DNA of 64,000 nucleotides from Poa pratensis (GCA_947311845.1 CAMZMU010000034.1:85666325-85730324); one strand, 5' to 3'; positions 11,867 through 25,388 are shown, counted from the stretch's first letter. Numbers and translations: made by a program. The notes: generated by a model not told the origin, from the sequence alone.

Positions 11867-11931
11867 GGTACAGGTGTACTACACGTCTACACCATACCTG
11901 TACCGTATGAATACATGTATGTAGTTTAACA

Positions 11932-13224
11932 CGCGAAAGTGCGTTCACACGGGTCAAATCACGTTGCACGAATTTCCAAGCCAGGGATATCCAACTAGGC
12001 GTGGTTTTATATTTTCGCAAAACTGGCTGCAGTCATGGAGGCACAGCGTCGCCATCTATCGATCGCGGTCGGTGCTCCGCGGAATGCGAGCGTGTATGCT
12101 TTCCACTTCGAATTAAACTCCGGCAGGTGAGAGCTTCTCGACGCACGCACGGATTTACGGAAGGTTTGACATCCGAGAGAAACGAGGCGATCGATCATGG
12201 CCCGCCCGGACTTCCCAAGTAGTCTTCTCTTCTCCCATTGCTCGTGTCCGGCCGGCCGCGCTGCATTGTCCTCGTGGGGTCTCGGAAAACGGGAACCGTG
12301 TTCCGCGTCTTGGGTCAACGTTAATTGTTGTTTTGTTTCGCTGTTGTGGTGCCCGATCGAGTAGGGTTTAACGTTTGTGGGCACGAGAGGAAGGGTTTAA
12401 TGCTCTCGGGATTCTCTTCTTCTACGTTCGAGGCATCAAACATGTGATGCTCCCTCTCCCTCTACGGAAACAAAACCACATACAGTAGTAGCTGGGTAAA
12501 ATTCGTCCCCGCAAAATTCATATACGAAGCAAAAGGAGCCTGTACTGATGTAGTACATGCATACGCTACCATTAGCGTTGGGACAAACCTGAGACTGAGA
12601 CTCTGAGAGCATCGACACTCAGACTCAGGGGTAGTGGGGTACAATTGCAAACGACCAAAGGGTGGTTAGTGGCAGTGGAGCCCTTCTGATTACTAGCTGG
12701 TCCTCAACTAACTAACGCGTGTTTTAATAATTGACTCGAATCCTAGCTGCTAATCTTGTTGTGCTCTGCACCGCACAGGAGCCTAGTGATTTGCTACAAC
12801 TGCTTGCTCCTTGTCACAGGAACAGTTCCAAGCAGTCGCAGCCACGGCATGCCAGTCCAAGGGAACAGTATAAGCGGGATTATCATCCCCTGACAGCGTG
12901 TAGTGCTTGCAAAGAGAAGGGACAAGCGGAGTGGTTAAGAGAACTGTGGTCGACTGACCGGTGCTAACGGTTTCTTCTTGCTGGAGCAGGGCCAGCCACG
13001 GGCTTGTGATGTGCTGTGTGCGGTGTTGCGGCCTTGCGGGCTAGTTCCGCCGGGCAGTGACCCACCAAAGCCCGGCCCGATGTAGTCCCCTACATTTATC
13101 CTACTCCTTAGTTTTTTTTCTGGAAGACTCCGTCAGTTCGTGGGTCTAAAAAATTCGAAAAAATATTTGACTCCCGAGTACCAGTGATCTCGTTCTTTAA
13201 CAAATTCGAAAATGACACATTTGT
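11932..13224. other. Intergenic, no gene recognised
   Basis: Mixed-composition sequence with only short unconvincing frames; I see no terminal repeats or family motifs. Confidence 0.5.
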
Positions 13225-13795
13225 GTTCCAAATTTTTTTTATTTTAAAAAGAGAGTCTCCCCTCCGATTTCTATTAATAGAAACCAGAACATCTGGATGT
13301 TCATACAAGAAAGTAAAAGAAAGCAGTAAACCTACAGATCTAAATTGCTCAAACACTTCCCACAACCCGGGATAGGGAGAGCTAGGTAAAAAACCTACAG
13401 GATCGAGAAATAGTATCGACCCAAAAACCATTAAACTTCATTACACGAAGATAACCAAGTAGACAAACTCCAAAAAGAAGCCTCTAAACGAACTAGCTAC
13501 AGCTTTTTAACATCTTCACCATCTTCATTAGTCACCTATCCTTAGCACTCCTGGGCGCCATCCTTGTGTAGCTTGGAAAGCTTCACTTGCCACCCGCTCT
13601 ACCAGTCTTGCTCCCCACCGCAGCACCTCTTGGCTTCCCTGTTTTGTCTGTAAAAACGCCCAAGAATCAATTAATCTTCTCACCGAGTGGACTAAAGCCA
13701 AAGGATCATGGATCTTTTTCCTCTCGAAACAATTCCAAAAAATTATGGAAAAAAGTATACGGATAGATATACATGTTTTATATGTATGCACTAAA
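13225..13795 (-). mobile_element. LINE 3' end fragment
   Basis: On the minus strand the last ~85 codons (13528-13791) resemble the C-terminus of plant LINE ORF2: an IFWN.. WxxxERxR-type stretch (here IFWNCFERKK) and a Trp-containing tail before the stop. A 3' UTR with GGTTTCTATTAATAGAAATC and an A-rich end near 13225 follow. Only this 5'-truncated tail remains. Assignment rests on general LINE resemblance. Confidence 0.5.
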
Positions 13796-14895
13796 TTTAT
13801 TTTTAAAATATATTGTATTTTAGGCTACAAAAAAGACAAAATTCAGGACAAAATAGGGCATTTTACTATACTTCATACAGCCACGAATTTGTTATTTTTC
13901 ATGTAGCATGAAATAAAATGTATTTTCAACCATAACTTTGCACAAATATGTATACCATGCATATGTGTTCACGATCAAAAAGATTTTTTTTAAGTTCCAT
14001 TTTCGATTTTTTTTTAAAACGTGATCATTGGTGCCCATGGCACCAAATCCCTTCTCCTAAAAATTCTGTAACATTTAATTCCATAAGCGTTATACTTCTA
14101 AGAGCCACGTGGAAGAGCAATGTGCCCTATCGACCCAAACTCTAGCCCCACACCACATTCTCGACGGCGAATATCGAGTTCCACACCAAGGAACGACACA
14201 AAAGTTCAAAAAAAAAAAGGAAATATGATTGCTTTGAAGGCACTAACATAGGGAGAAGGTTTTTTGGATGTTCAATTTGGTCGGTACTCATTTTGTCTTG
14301 TAGTTTGTAACATAAGTATCTGCAATGTTCTTATGTTGCTACTAGTGATACGTGCTTTAGTAATATTCAGTTAACATGTGTGACGTAATGTGAAGTATTT
14401 TCAGGAAAAATGGTTAGCCATTTGTAATTTTGCATTAGAGCTATGTTTTGTTTAATTATGATTGCTTTTGTGCCATTCTAGCTTTATACAACTGAACTTG
14501 TTGTTTACTCCATATTTTAAATTGAATAGGGTGCATAAATAATGAAACAGTTGAGTGGGTACATAATATAGTGCTAATATTGCTCTTTTTTAAGAAGGTG
14601 GGATATGTGTAGGAATGGAGTGGGTTGATCCAGAGTGGTCTGGCCATCTTTACAAATGTTTTGTGAAGCTATGAGAGTTATATGAATTTGAATAAACCTG
14701 TTAACTCACTGTTGGTTTGAAGTCCCAACTCAATTCCAAATTAGCAAGGTTGCAAGTCAAAGCACTATTTCCCATCTCAAAACTTACTGCAGGTATATAA
14801 TAGTAGCTATTACAGGAAAACATGGTGTTTATCAAATTTTGAATTCGTAATAATCTTACAGATTACAACATGAGCACAAAAATATCAAAACCCCA
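13796..14895. other. Intergenic, includes ZPR1 3' flank
   Basis: AT-rich sequence without a recognisable gene. The 3' UTR and polyadenylation region of the minus-strand ZPR1 gene should lie just below 14895. Confidence 0.5.
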
Positions 14896-17800
14896 CTATT
14901 CTCTACTGCTCGTATTGTAAGTATCGGGGCCAGTGTCCATGTCATTCAAGCCAAGCTCCTCATTCTGCTCCCAACTCCTCTCATAGTCTTCAACTGCCAT
15001 TCAGCACGTTAGGATTGCAGTTAGTTATGCACATTATTTTCCAACTATTGGTACAGAACTACAGGCGCATGCTTCGTGAAAAACATCTTAGGCCCTTAGA
15101 CTTGAAATGCAAATGCAGGAATGTCCCTTCATTGATTTAAAAAATGCATAATGCTGTATATAACTCATTGACTAGGCTAACTTACTGAGTAGCTGTCTGT
15201 CATCTTCTATCAGATCCGTAGCTGGAGCAACAAACGAAGCTGCTAACGCGTCATCAAGAACTAAAGTCCAAGGCTCTTGTAAACTCAGGAGCTGAAATTA
15301 TACAAATGCAATTAGTATTAGAATAGGTGCATAACAGAATAGTTCGCAATCCTTCCCGCAAAAATAATCAGCACCTTTCTAACTGGACCTCCACTCAAGT
15401 TTAGCATGAACCAATTGGTAGGGGAAAAAAAGAGCAGGTCAAATCCAGTAAATTCCCAACAGGGATGCTATCCAAAATTGTTTACTCATCATGTTATAAA
15501 TAAACAACTAGGCCATACTTTAACTAGTATGACTTTGCTCAAGAACTGAAGTGCTATGGAAGGGAAGGCACTGCAATAATCTTCTGCGGGCAGGAGGTAA
15601 GCAGAACCCTACTCGAACAGACTGAAAATTCCAACAAAAAAAAGACTACTACCTTAGATAACTTTTCCTGGAAATCATCCCATTTCTTCTTCTTCCATTC
15701 ATTTGTGCTATCACCCAAATTGAATCCATGAACTCGCTCCAGAGCTGTAGCACCAAAGTAGAACTTATCATTTGACTTACAGAAGAAAATATGTGCACGA
15801 ATAATGATTGCATCTATGCGGGTGTATTTCATACAGATATACTGCACAAACTTTGTTGAATAAAGAAGTTTCCACAAACTTTGTTGAATAAAAGATTTCT
15901 TGTGAAGGAAAGATAGATGCATAACAACTGCAACCGGGATACATGAGCAAAACATTTTCAATGGGTACTTGCCTAATGATACTGGGGAATTGTTGACAAA
16001 AATGTGATATGAGTATACACGTATGATGAGCGAAACATCGACTATATAAGCTGACTTCGAGACAGTTTCATCTCATTGCATTATGGAATCTAAGATAGCT
16101 AGAAAAATTGTTGCTGGCCAGCACATTTTACGACTTGAACTTGTCATGCAATCCACTTTGTTGCGTGAACAGAAGGAGAACGCATATATAAGTGTTGTGA
16201 ACTTACCCTCACATATTTTCACAATTAAACCTTCAACTGTTGTGACAACACCACTCAATGTACCCATTGCCAGCTCCAACTCAAGTTCAGGTACTTCCAC
16301 AGCGGCCGAATCTCACTGAAGAGATTAAAATATAACTTACAATCAACAACTTGCATATCAATTGTTGATCCAAATACCCCAAATCCTATTTAGTATGATA
16401 AAAGTGCAGTGAAAATTCAAGTAAAAGATACGTCAAGTTCCTTAACTATGGAAGAACAAAGTTAAACTTTTTGCCCCCTGGACAACAAAACAATTCATGA
16501 ACTACCAATACAAGAAAAGAACATGAGGGTTAATCTCAGTCACAGGCATTACAACTTATAACTCTGCATGGCTGCATGTGACAAAAATATAATACAACAA
16601 AAGAGTAATTTTCTGACCTTTATGACATCACGACCAAGATCTTTTACATTGTGCACATGTAACGTAATTTTCTTCCCATTAGCTGGGATTTCACCGCCAG
16701 GCTTCAACTGAATTGACCAAAAAGAAGCCTTTTTGAGTTCAGTTGTCACCAAGTATCAGTGACAGAAAAATTTTATATGAAACAAAATTTAGGCATGACA
16801 CTGGAACTGACCTCTGAGTTGCGATAACCACACAGGTCACATGAAGTTGCCATAACAATAACCTCACGGAAATACGGGATTTCTACCAAGGTCAGGGATC
16901 GCGCTATATAGCAAATACGTACTGATTATTTGTAGCATTACCTCCCCCAAAAGGTGAAATGTCTCAGACAACCAAGCTGCCATAACAATAACACTATATA
17001 TGATCTACTTCAAAGATGATCAGGCAAATAAACAGTGTAATATAAACACCACATATACTCTGATCAACCCATACAGAAATATAGTCGCTGCACGGTGAAA
17101 AGGATACTTGTAACAAAAAAATGAGTCACACACGCATCTCCACAGGCCCCACATGTTGATGGCAAAGTATCAACCTGTCCAAGTGAATTTTCTAAGGCAC
17201 AAAATAACCGAATTCTTGAAAATTCATTGCCAGGCAACTGAATAGAGATACCTCTTCTGGTGCTGTATACCTACACAGCACTGAAGCAATTTCATCAGAG
17301 TTTCCTGAGCAATAGCACGACGACCTGCAACAGCTCCGACTGAACCATGCGGCACCTTTTGCAACCCACCAGTATTTGCCTCCACTGTTGGAACATTCTG
17401 CAAAGGCTCTCCCGATTCTCCAGTTAGTGGGTCAACAAGAAAACCAAGAGCTCCTTGTTGTTCAGATGTCCTTTCATGGAAACTCACAGATAACAAAGGA
17501 TCTGACGAAGGAGCATGCCTGTGGATTTATGCGGATTGATCAATATATGTCAAGTTACAAGTACTTTAAGCATGCACGGAGCTAAGAGATAAACATGAAC
17601 TTTTTTTCTGTGTGGAGTCACCCAAATGACTACAGGTGATGCAGAATGAAGCCACAAACTACGCTATACAATTATAATAAGATAAGTGCACATATATGCA
17701 CATAAAAAGTAGAAACACGTCTTTCAGTTCCATATAATATAAGTTGTAAATCCTAAAATTCTAATCTCAGACAATCTTAAGTCTGAAGGCTACAAAAAAC

Positions 17801-19698
17801 CTTACGGGTTCTCAATGAAGCTGTTTCCAGCAGGATCATAGAGAACAAAGGTAAAAGCAGCTTCTCCTGATCCCAGGGATCTCAATTTTACTAAAAAATG
17901 ATCAATAGCTTCAGCTTTTTGAGGATCCACTTTCTGCAGTTCCAAGAAGATGATAAGCGTATCATTAGGTGGCTCAATTTAAATTAAATAACTCTAAGAA
18001 TAAAAGGTTCACCTTTCTCTCATCTTGAAGTGCCTGCAACTCCTCCACAGCTCGCATAATACAACCTTCCACCTAATTTGCGATCCAAACACTTAGCAAA
18101 CTAGCAATAAATGGAAATGAACAGGAAAGAAACTCTTTCTTCAGAATTTATATACAAAATTGAATGAAGTGTTGGATTTTGGCATACTGTTGAAAGTGTT
18201 CCACGTTGAGCTTCTGGAGGAATCTCAAAGTCCAGTTCCGGAATCTGTATGAAGTCTAAAATTACAACAAAAGCGGTGCATTGTATGTATTTAGCGCAAA
18301 TACAATAACAAGTGATCATCAATACCTTGATGGTTGCAGAATCAGATTTCACGACCTGACGGTTCAGTATCTGTGCCAATAACGCTTGTTAATCCCAACA
18401 TGAACATACAACTAGAGTGCTTTATGAACCTAAGATCAAATTAAAAATTAAAGACAGATAGAAGAGAACATGCATATATGAATATAAAACTGTAATAATC
18501 TCACAACAATAAGTGCAGTAACATAAGAACAGAAAACAAGCCAAAAAATGCAACAGAGTTAATTGGTTATTGTAATACGAATCACAGCAATAGTGGAACG
18601 ATAAAGCAACATATGTTTGGGCATCACCCAAAGTATCAATCACATGAGTCAGTCAGTGCCTTGGCAATTAATTTTCTTGGCATGCATGTATCATTTCATA
18701 TTTCAGTTGGCCATAATATATCCTATCAAGTGAAACAACTGCGAAATTAATTATTTGAATCTTTTGTGGCATGTTAGCAAGGTGAGACTGGTCCGATGAA
18801 AAAAGAGACAAGAACAGATCAACCGACTCTCTGTGGTAGTTGGGATATACAAAACAGACAATGACATGATTACAAGAGTTTAAATCTCAGATTGGCACTG
18901 CACTTGCTTTTCAAAATCACTCGCCCTTTCTATCTGTGGATACAGTACCTAGTGGGAACACATTTGGAGTCACAGAAACTTTATCCTACTGGAATTGGTA
19001 ACAAGAAAACAAAACGTCAATAAACTAAACAGATTCAGGAGCACAAGCTGACACCGTAGCGGATGAATCGAGCTATGCAAAAACATACCTCGCTCTGCCC
19101 TGGGGGAACCTCCAAGCGGTAGCAACATCCCTTGGGGTGGAGCTGTCCAGCAAACTGGATCTCATTGTTCCTAACGCACCAGTAGACAGAAAAAAAACTG
19201 GGTTAGAAGATATCGCAATTGGCCCAGTAGAGTAGAGTATAATGTATATGAGCATTAGCATTACCTTTCATCACAATGCGGGCATTCGAAAGCCATCAGA
19301 ACAACCTGCACATTTACAGAGTGAAATCAAATTTATGCCCATTCTCCAATCAGAACAATCCTCTCTTTCGCAACGAGCACAGGGTGCACATAAGCTCTCT
19401 GCTCTCACCTCCCGGAAGTTGGGAATCGTGGTCAGAAGCAACCTCGTGGTACCCTAACAACCAGAGCAAAGTACAAGCATCAGTGTCTCGGAACTCGCTA
19501 CCAGTCAAGCCCAAACCAAAGGGAAGTAGTAGGATTATGACTGAGCGGTCAGGAGGAGCTTACGTTCTCGCGGCAGCGCATGCAGAGCGACTCGACTTCG
19601 TGGAGCGGCGTAGCGTGCGCCTCGTCGCCGCCCGCCGACTCCGCAGCGGAACGGAGGTCCGTCACCACGCGCCCTCCTTCCTCGCAGGTGTCGGCCAT
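14896..19698 (-). pseudogene. ZPR1: ZPR1-type zinc-finger protein gene, 16 exons, two lesions
   Basis: ZPR1 proteins are conserved eukaryotic zinc-finger proteins that bind elongation factor eEF1A and shuttle between cytoplasm and nucleus. Two ZPR1 modules are visible: the first with CMRC and CPHC pairs (exons 1-3, TTIPNFREVVLMAFECPHC), the second with CGAC and CDLC (exons 10-11, IPYFREVIVMATSCDLCGYR), each followed by a beta-domain, and the conserved tail YERSWEQNEELGLNDMDT. Exons on the plus-strand scale: 19564-19698, 19409-19453, 19265-19305, 19089-19170, 18326-18370, 18188-18244, 18013-18072, 17806-17933, 17252-17518, 17108-17174, 16812-16882, 16618-16707, 16207-16315, 15653-15744, 15186-15291, 14896-14993. 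All introns are GT/AG. Lesions: one base is missing in exon 9 near 17304, and the first codon of exon 13 (16313-16315) is TGA where Ser is expected. Either a decaying copy or sequence error. Confidence 0.92.
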
Positions 19699-19771
19699 GG
19701 TCACGAGATCGGTAGCGAACAGCGCAGTGGCGGCGCTCGCTTCTCGGCTGCGAACGGCGCAGTGGCGGCGG

Positions 19772-19793
19772 CGAAGTGGGCCGGCCCACTTCG
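19772..19793. promoter_or_regulatory. 22-bp perfect palindrome with paired GGCCCA motifs
   Basis: CGAAGTGGGCC is followed directly by its exact reverse complement, about 75-95 bp upstream of the ZPR1 start codon. TGGGCC/GGCCCA is the plant site II element bound by TCP factors in promoters of growth and translation genes. The role here is inferred from position and motif. Confidence 0.6.
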
Positions 19794-19798
19794 GCTTC

Positions 19799-22319
19799 TT
19801 TTTCGAGATCTGTATTTGTTTCTTTCTCTATTTTTGGTAGTACTTTTTTTTGCCTATTTTTCTGTTCATATTTTCCATATTAAACCAGCAAATAGTACAT
19901 GATTACATCGATTACAAAAACAATATTAAAAGAGACGAGCAAATCTTTGAGATCTTCAATCCCTTCCATCTTCCGTGACACAATCTTGTACTTTTGTGAA
20001 GGCAGCCGTAGAACAACGAAAAATACACCAAACCACAGACCTCTGAATACCAACGAAGGTTCTCCATACTTTTAATTTTGAGCCGCAAAGCCAAGGCTTT
20101 GTGCACGCACGCAGCCATTAAATTAATCAATCAACATCGGCAAGAGCACCAACACTGATATTCCACCAACACTGATATTTTCCTTCCTTAAATCCACAAA
20201 CTTATATTTTCCCCGAATCCATCAAAAATGTTTTGCCATGAACATTTCCGAAGTAGTGAATATTTCTTTAAATAGTGAACCCTTGATACTTTTTTTGTTG
20301 ACCCGTGAACATTTTTTCAAAAATTATTTCTATAAACCCCTGATTTCTTCTAAAAATGCATAAACATCTTTCTAGACACTCTTTTTTTCGTCCATGAACT
20401 TTTTTCTTGACCCGTTAACATTTTCCAAAAAGATATGAATATTTTTTTTCAATCCCATATAGATTTCAAAAAATACGTGAGCCTTCTTAGAAACAATGAT
20501 TTTTTTCATATTTTATATATCATAATTAATAAATTGGTAATATATAATCTATCAATAAACCTTTTCAATATTAAAATAAAAATAAAAAAGAAAATAATTC
20601 CATGCTTGTTTGTGGGGCGCCCCAAAATCAGCCCACATAAAACCGCTACATAAAACCTGGAACTCGCTAAGAGCGGTGTATAGGGACCCGATTTCTTCTA
20701 AGAAGACCATGCCTTTTTTCTTAAAAAAAGGACAACATCGAGATATATAAAAAGTTAAAACAAACAGTACACATAACTATCTAATTCATAGAGTATATTG
20801 TGGCAGTAAGCCTTTTCAAAATGAATCATCAACTTAGAGTATGTGTATTTAAATATTTTAACTAGTTATTTGAAGTGATATATTTTTAGATAAATTTTAC
20901 ACAAATATTACTGAAAAAAGGATAATATATTAATCTACTATGAACAAAAGTTTTTCTAGTAGCCACATTTTGCCAAAATATTAGGAACTAATGTTTGCAA
21001 AGTGTTCTGGCTACGATCACAGATATATTGTTCCACTTTTTTTAGCATCATACCCAAATTGTTATGGACTCGTTTTCTGTTGTCACATGTCTATCCGCAC
21101 AAAAATGTGGCTTCCCACACTTATAGCACAAAGTGTTCATGGAAGAAGTGCAAGCGTGGATCAGTGGCGTGCAATGCATAGATAAAAATATTTCCAACTT
21201 CCGGTAAGAAAGGTCTTTCTTAGTGAGGAAAGACAACTGCAAACCACAAAGTTTATCATGATAAATGTGTCATCTGTTCGTCACAAACATTTTAGATAGG
21301 CATACGCAAATACTTCATCCGTGATACTACGTAGCGATGTTGAGAATCACCAAAAAAAAAGGTGGTATGCAACTCATAACTTCAAAAGACACGCTAGCGG
21401 ATCGATTTGTGGGGTTTGCACGACATGAGGCTACCATGGGCCAAGAACACCGTCGAGAAACAAAATCTACTTTATAGACAATATACGTAAGAAACCAAAA
21501 CTTAAGATGGCATAAGTCGTGACAAAAATACATCACATTTCCATTTCTTATCATACACTTTCTGAGAAAAGACTCTAACTGCTATTATATCCTCGTGCAA
21601 CCAAGTATTTTAAAATCCGGTCTCAAAATCAACACATTTATCGCGAAATCTATCACGAGATGTATGATAATAAAAAAATCACTTCTCAAAGAACTTAAAC
21701 ATGCATACGAGAAAGAAGATAATATTTTCAACGGAGTCATGATTTATTTTACCTCCACATATCGACTATTATTATTCCAAAAATAAGCTCAACGCCCATC
21801 ACTACATATTACTCTAAAAATAAACTTGGTGTACAAAGTCGGAGTAGGGGGAGGGATCATGTGTTCTACGATCTTTGGGGTCCTTGGGTAGTTAACCTGA
21901 CCGAGAGTCGAGTTCAAATATACTCATTTATGCTAAATATTTTTACATTTTCTTAACATATGTTGTGTTTACTAGTGCATTATTCATTGTATTATATAGA
22001 CAACTATCTTTTAGGAGAGAGAGAGAGAGAGAGGATAACTAGCATCATTAAAAACACAAAATGCTAATTTATATTAAGGTCCAAGTTTGTCATGTAGTTT
22101 CCCTATTTATTATTACAAATAAATTTCTAGTGCTGCTGAAGCCTTTTTTTTTGTTGCAAAATTTATTTTGCATTATTTGGATTTGGGCGTCTGAGAAAAA
22201 ACCTCTTCTCCATGAGTTTTGCCATAAATCACTTGATACATTATAATATGTTTGTACATGCGTCTTGTTCAAGATATTATTGAGTATCTATTGAAATTGG
22301 TAGAGTGGATTTTTAGAGT
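19799..22319. other. Intergenic AT-rich region
   Basis: No gene recognised. 20150-20470 is made of diverged GTGAACATTTTT-like words typical of decayed plant transposon DNA. A (GA)10 microsatellite lies at 22015-22034. Confidence 0.5.
22015..22034. repeat. (GA)10 microsatellite
   Basis: Perfect GA dinucleotide repeat, a possible polymorphic marker. Confidence 0.9.
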
Positions 22320-22321
22320 AT

Positions 22322-22620
22322 ATTTTTTTCGAGAACACGCATAAGAATTGCGCGTTATTGTATGAAGCTTGAAAGGGGACAACAATGCCAAAGAATGGCT
22401 ACAACACCACAGCACCCAAGGCAACGCCAGTCGGCTTACAACACATACCTACATCAACCGGACCACTAAACTCGTCTTGCCAGACTCCGACCAAGAATGG
22501 CGAGGAGGCAGGACACCGAACCTCAAGACCGCGTCACAACCGAAGCCAAACACCACCGTAGCACGACCACGCCTTCGAGGCTGCCCGGATCTCTGCTCAT
22601 GTGCCTAGTGAGAGTCGGCG
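22322..22620 (-). mobile_element. Possible retroposon 3' tail
   Basis: The minus strand ends GCGCAATTCTTATGCGTG followed by TTCTCGAAAAAAA, an ending seen on many grass non-LTR retroposons. GC-richer sequence lies upstream. No coding domain is visible, so the class is a guess. Confidence 0.3.
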
Positions 22621-25388
22621 AGCGAAAGGTAGGATCCGCTCAGACTTGATAGAGATGTCGATACTATGAAGTTTAGGTACATCAATGATTTGTCGATCAG
22701 TAGTGTCGACACATTCATTTAGAAATGCGCTCCAATTTGCAAATAAATTAAATACCTCGGTCTGCCACCACGTACCCACCTTACTTAAACTCGAGTCTGC
22801 CCACTCTCCCCTATCTCAGCTCTCTCACGTGTGACAAGTGGCGACTAGTTTTTCCTTTTTAGTTTTTTGCAGTGAAATTACCGTATTAGTGGTGATGAAA
22901 ATATTCTGACAATGTTGATAGTTCTAAACGTTTTTTCATGTTTTAAGTTAATGTTTTATAAGCATATTTGTCATAAAAAGTTGCAGATTCTAATAATTGT
23001 AGCTTCTTCCATCACCACAGGTTATATCTCTACTGACTATCGAGTCATCGCTTATCACATATGTGATAGTTTGTGATTACGGTCTTGCCTCTCCTTTTGA
23101 TAACTTTATATTATAAGCTAGGTTTGTAGTTGCAAAGTTCAACGCCTAATTAATTGTGGCAACATCGGATTCTTTCTGTTTCAATAGATGGGTAGCACTC
23201 GACGGTTTATTTTATTTATCTTTTGTTACAAACATGTAATGATTTACTCTCATAATTAATTAGTATTCTTAATTAAAAAGTAATGTCAAGGTAAATGTGC
23301 AGGATCTCCACTAACTTGTGTAGCAACCCGTCACACGGGAGAACAAGATCCCCAGAATCACGACAACAATTTTCTTAACCCCGACGTCAATGGTCTCCCA
23401 TGACATTCCAAGATCCCCAACACGTGACACCGCCATCATTCTCAAGTAGTTGCATAATCTAAAGAACCTATATTCTGGCTAATCTCTAATTTGTTAAACA
23501 AAAAATATGAATGCACGTTCTCAATGATGTATACTAAAAGCGTGTAAAATATCAATGCAAAGATCTTTATAGTATAGTCTACACAAAAATGACAAAATTT
23601 GAAGATTCGAAACTTGCATTATTAACTATACTCAGGTCTATAAATTTGTTATTTTTGTGTAGGTCAGAATACAAAGTCTTTCACATTGTAATTTTGCATG
23701 TCCATAGGATACATCATTGAGAACATGCATGATTTTTTCATATTTGCTTGAAACTTTTAAATATATTTTTTCGACTTTTTAAAATAGCGGGAGCACTGGG
23801 GATGCAAGAAAATATCTACTCTTTATGGACGGACATATTGGTTACATGCTCCAAAATCTTCTTGGACTCATCCTAGGCAACCAAGAGGGCACACGGCTTG
23901 GTGGCACCAAAAAAATACATGAATATGTGTGTATTGTCTACAAGAGAACAACAACACCACAATTCGTCCGAACATCCACCGACAACACCATATGTTTTTC
24001 GGACGGAAGCTGAAATTCTTCTGCTTGCTGCAAAAATTGTCAGCCTTCTTTATTTACAGAGAAAGTTACGTTTTTTATGGACAATTACTCACTTGCATAA
24101 TCTGCAGCAGCTACATCAACGTCAGATTCACATGTTCCTTTTGAAAATAGGAGGCATATTGCTGACTACATCTAACTGACTCAATCCTCTAATTCGGCAG
24201 TGTACCCCATCAAAAGGATCTCAATCAAGTTGCTCCCAACTATGCAGACCAGGCGACCAGACAAGATTTGTTTAAGCCTATCTTCAACTGCTCTAAATCA
24301 CCTCATACAAAACAGCTCGTGACCCATCTCTTCTGCACATCAGCACTATGCAATTCATGTTGTAGCGTATGAGTTGAAAATAGTTTGCGCCTATAGCGCC
24401 TTCCCAGTTCAAAAGAAGACAGGTTGCTATACCACTTGTGACTTCATCAAGTTCGCGACAGTAAGTGTTAGTGCCACAGTGCGTATATGTACCCCTAAGC
24501 TTGTTGTTTTTCTTGGCAACATTAAACACATTTTGTTTGAGGTTGTTGGTAGTTGTGGCTTGAACATCGTTTGATTTGAAAAATCTTGACCCGTTTGATT
24601 TGGAAAGGTTGCTATAACACTTGTGACTTCATCGAGCTCAAAACTTTCTGAATCGTATTATTCAGTAAGAGTCGTGTGAATGTTGTACATGTATGTCTAG
24701 AACTATTTGATGTGTTTATACCACGATGAAAGTTACTGTAACATTCATATTATAATAAAACAACTCCTAATGATAGTTTTGGAACGACACCCATCTTTGT
24801 TCATTTTTTATTTTGCATCGCAAGCTACACTTCAAGGTTGTGCCGATGATGACAGGTAGGTTGCGCATGTGAATTATCTTTAGTTACTTAATTGTGTTCG
24901 AGCAACGAACAAAAGTTTTGGCTATTCGTTAACAAATTTTCAGACCATTTAATGGAGATACTGGTACTACATGTGTACTTTGTGTAAATAAGCCATATCT
25001 CAATATTATCTCATACTAGTCTCATTTCTCTTCTCATAGACGTCATCATATTCGAGCATCAACTTGTCTCCTTCGGGTCTTTGTTTTCGTATCGTCACCC
25101 TTTCCGACAACTCTGGTCATCGAATCATGCATTATTTGTACCCTTTATATCTGAACACTCCAAAACCTAACACGGAAGATCGTAACTTCCGAAGAGGTTT
25201 TCTCCCTCGGCTCCACTCTTTCGTTTCGCCGTCATCTCCGCTTTGTAGTCGTAACAACTCCCGCTATGCCTCCCCTCTCAGCTATCCCGTTGATGGCGTT
25301 TTCGCACTACAAATTCACTAACGTGTGAGCTTGCTGTCGACTGTGTTCTTTAATAATGAAAGACAAAATGCGATCGCCGGCAACAAAC
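22621..25388. other. Intergenic, no gene recognised
   Basis: AT-rich. A 38-bp word built on AGGTTGCTATA..ACTTGTGACTTC occurs twice (about 24420 and 24604). Otherwise nothing identifiable on either strand. Confidence 0.5.

Larger units (their letters stand above)
5943..11931 (-). mobile_element. Degenerate Copia element with both LTRs
   Basis: Matching LTRs (5943-6101 and 10654-11931, the latter with an insertion), a polypurine tract, a PBS and gag-INT-RT-RNase H order read on the minus strand define a complete but dead Copia element of about 4.9 kb without the insert. LTRs start TGTTAAAC and end GTTTGATA (minus strand). Flanks TGCGG and CGCGA share only 3 of 5 bases, so the target duplication is decayed or absent. 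Many frameshifts and stops break the polyprotein. Confidence 0.9.
10654..11931 (-). repeat. Copia 5' LTR carrying a hAT-like insertion
   Basis: Outside the insertion at 10766-11866 plus one copy of its 8-bp target, about 169 bp of LTR remain, co-linear with the 3' LTR at 5943-6101. The LTR pair makes the target sequence before insertion directly inferable. Confidence 0.9.

Noticed and set aside
5938..11936. Target duplication of the short-LTR Copia element
   Set aside because: TGCGG and CGCGA agree at only three positions; not claimed.
16313..16315. TGA in ZPR1 read as selenocysteine
   Set aside because: Plants lack the selenocysteine machinery, and the family has Ser here, not Cys.
16313..16325. 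Alternative splice acceptor rescuing ZPR1 exon 13
   Set aside because: The next AG (TGAG) gives exon phase +1 and breaks the conserved VEVPELELE frame.
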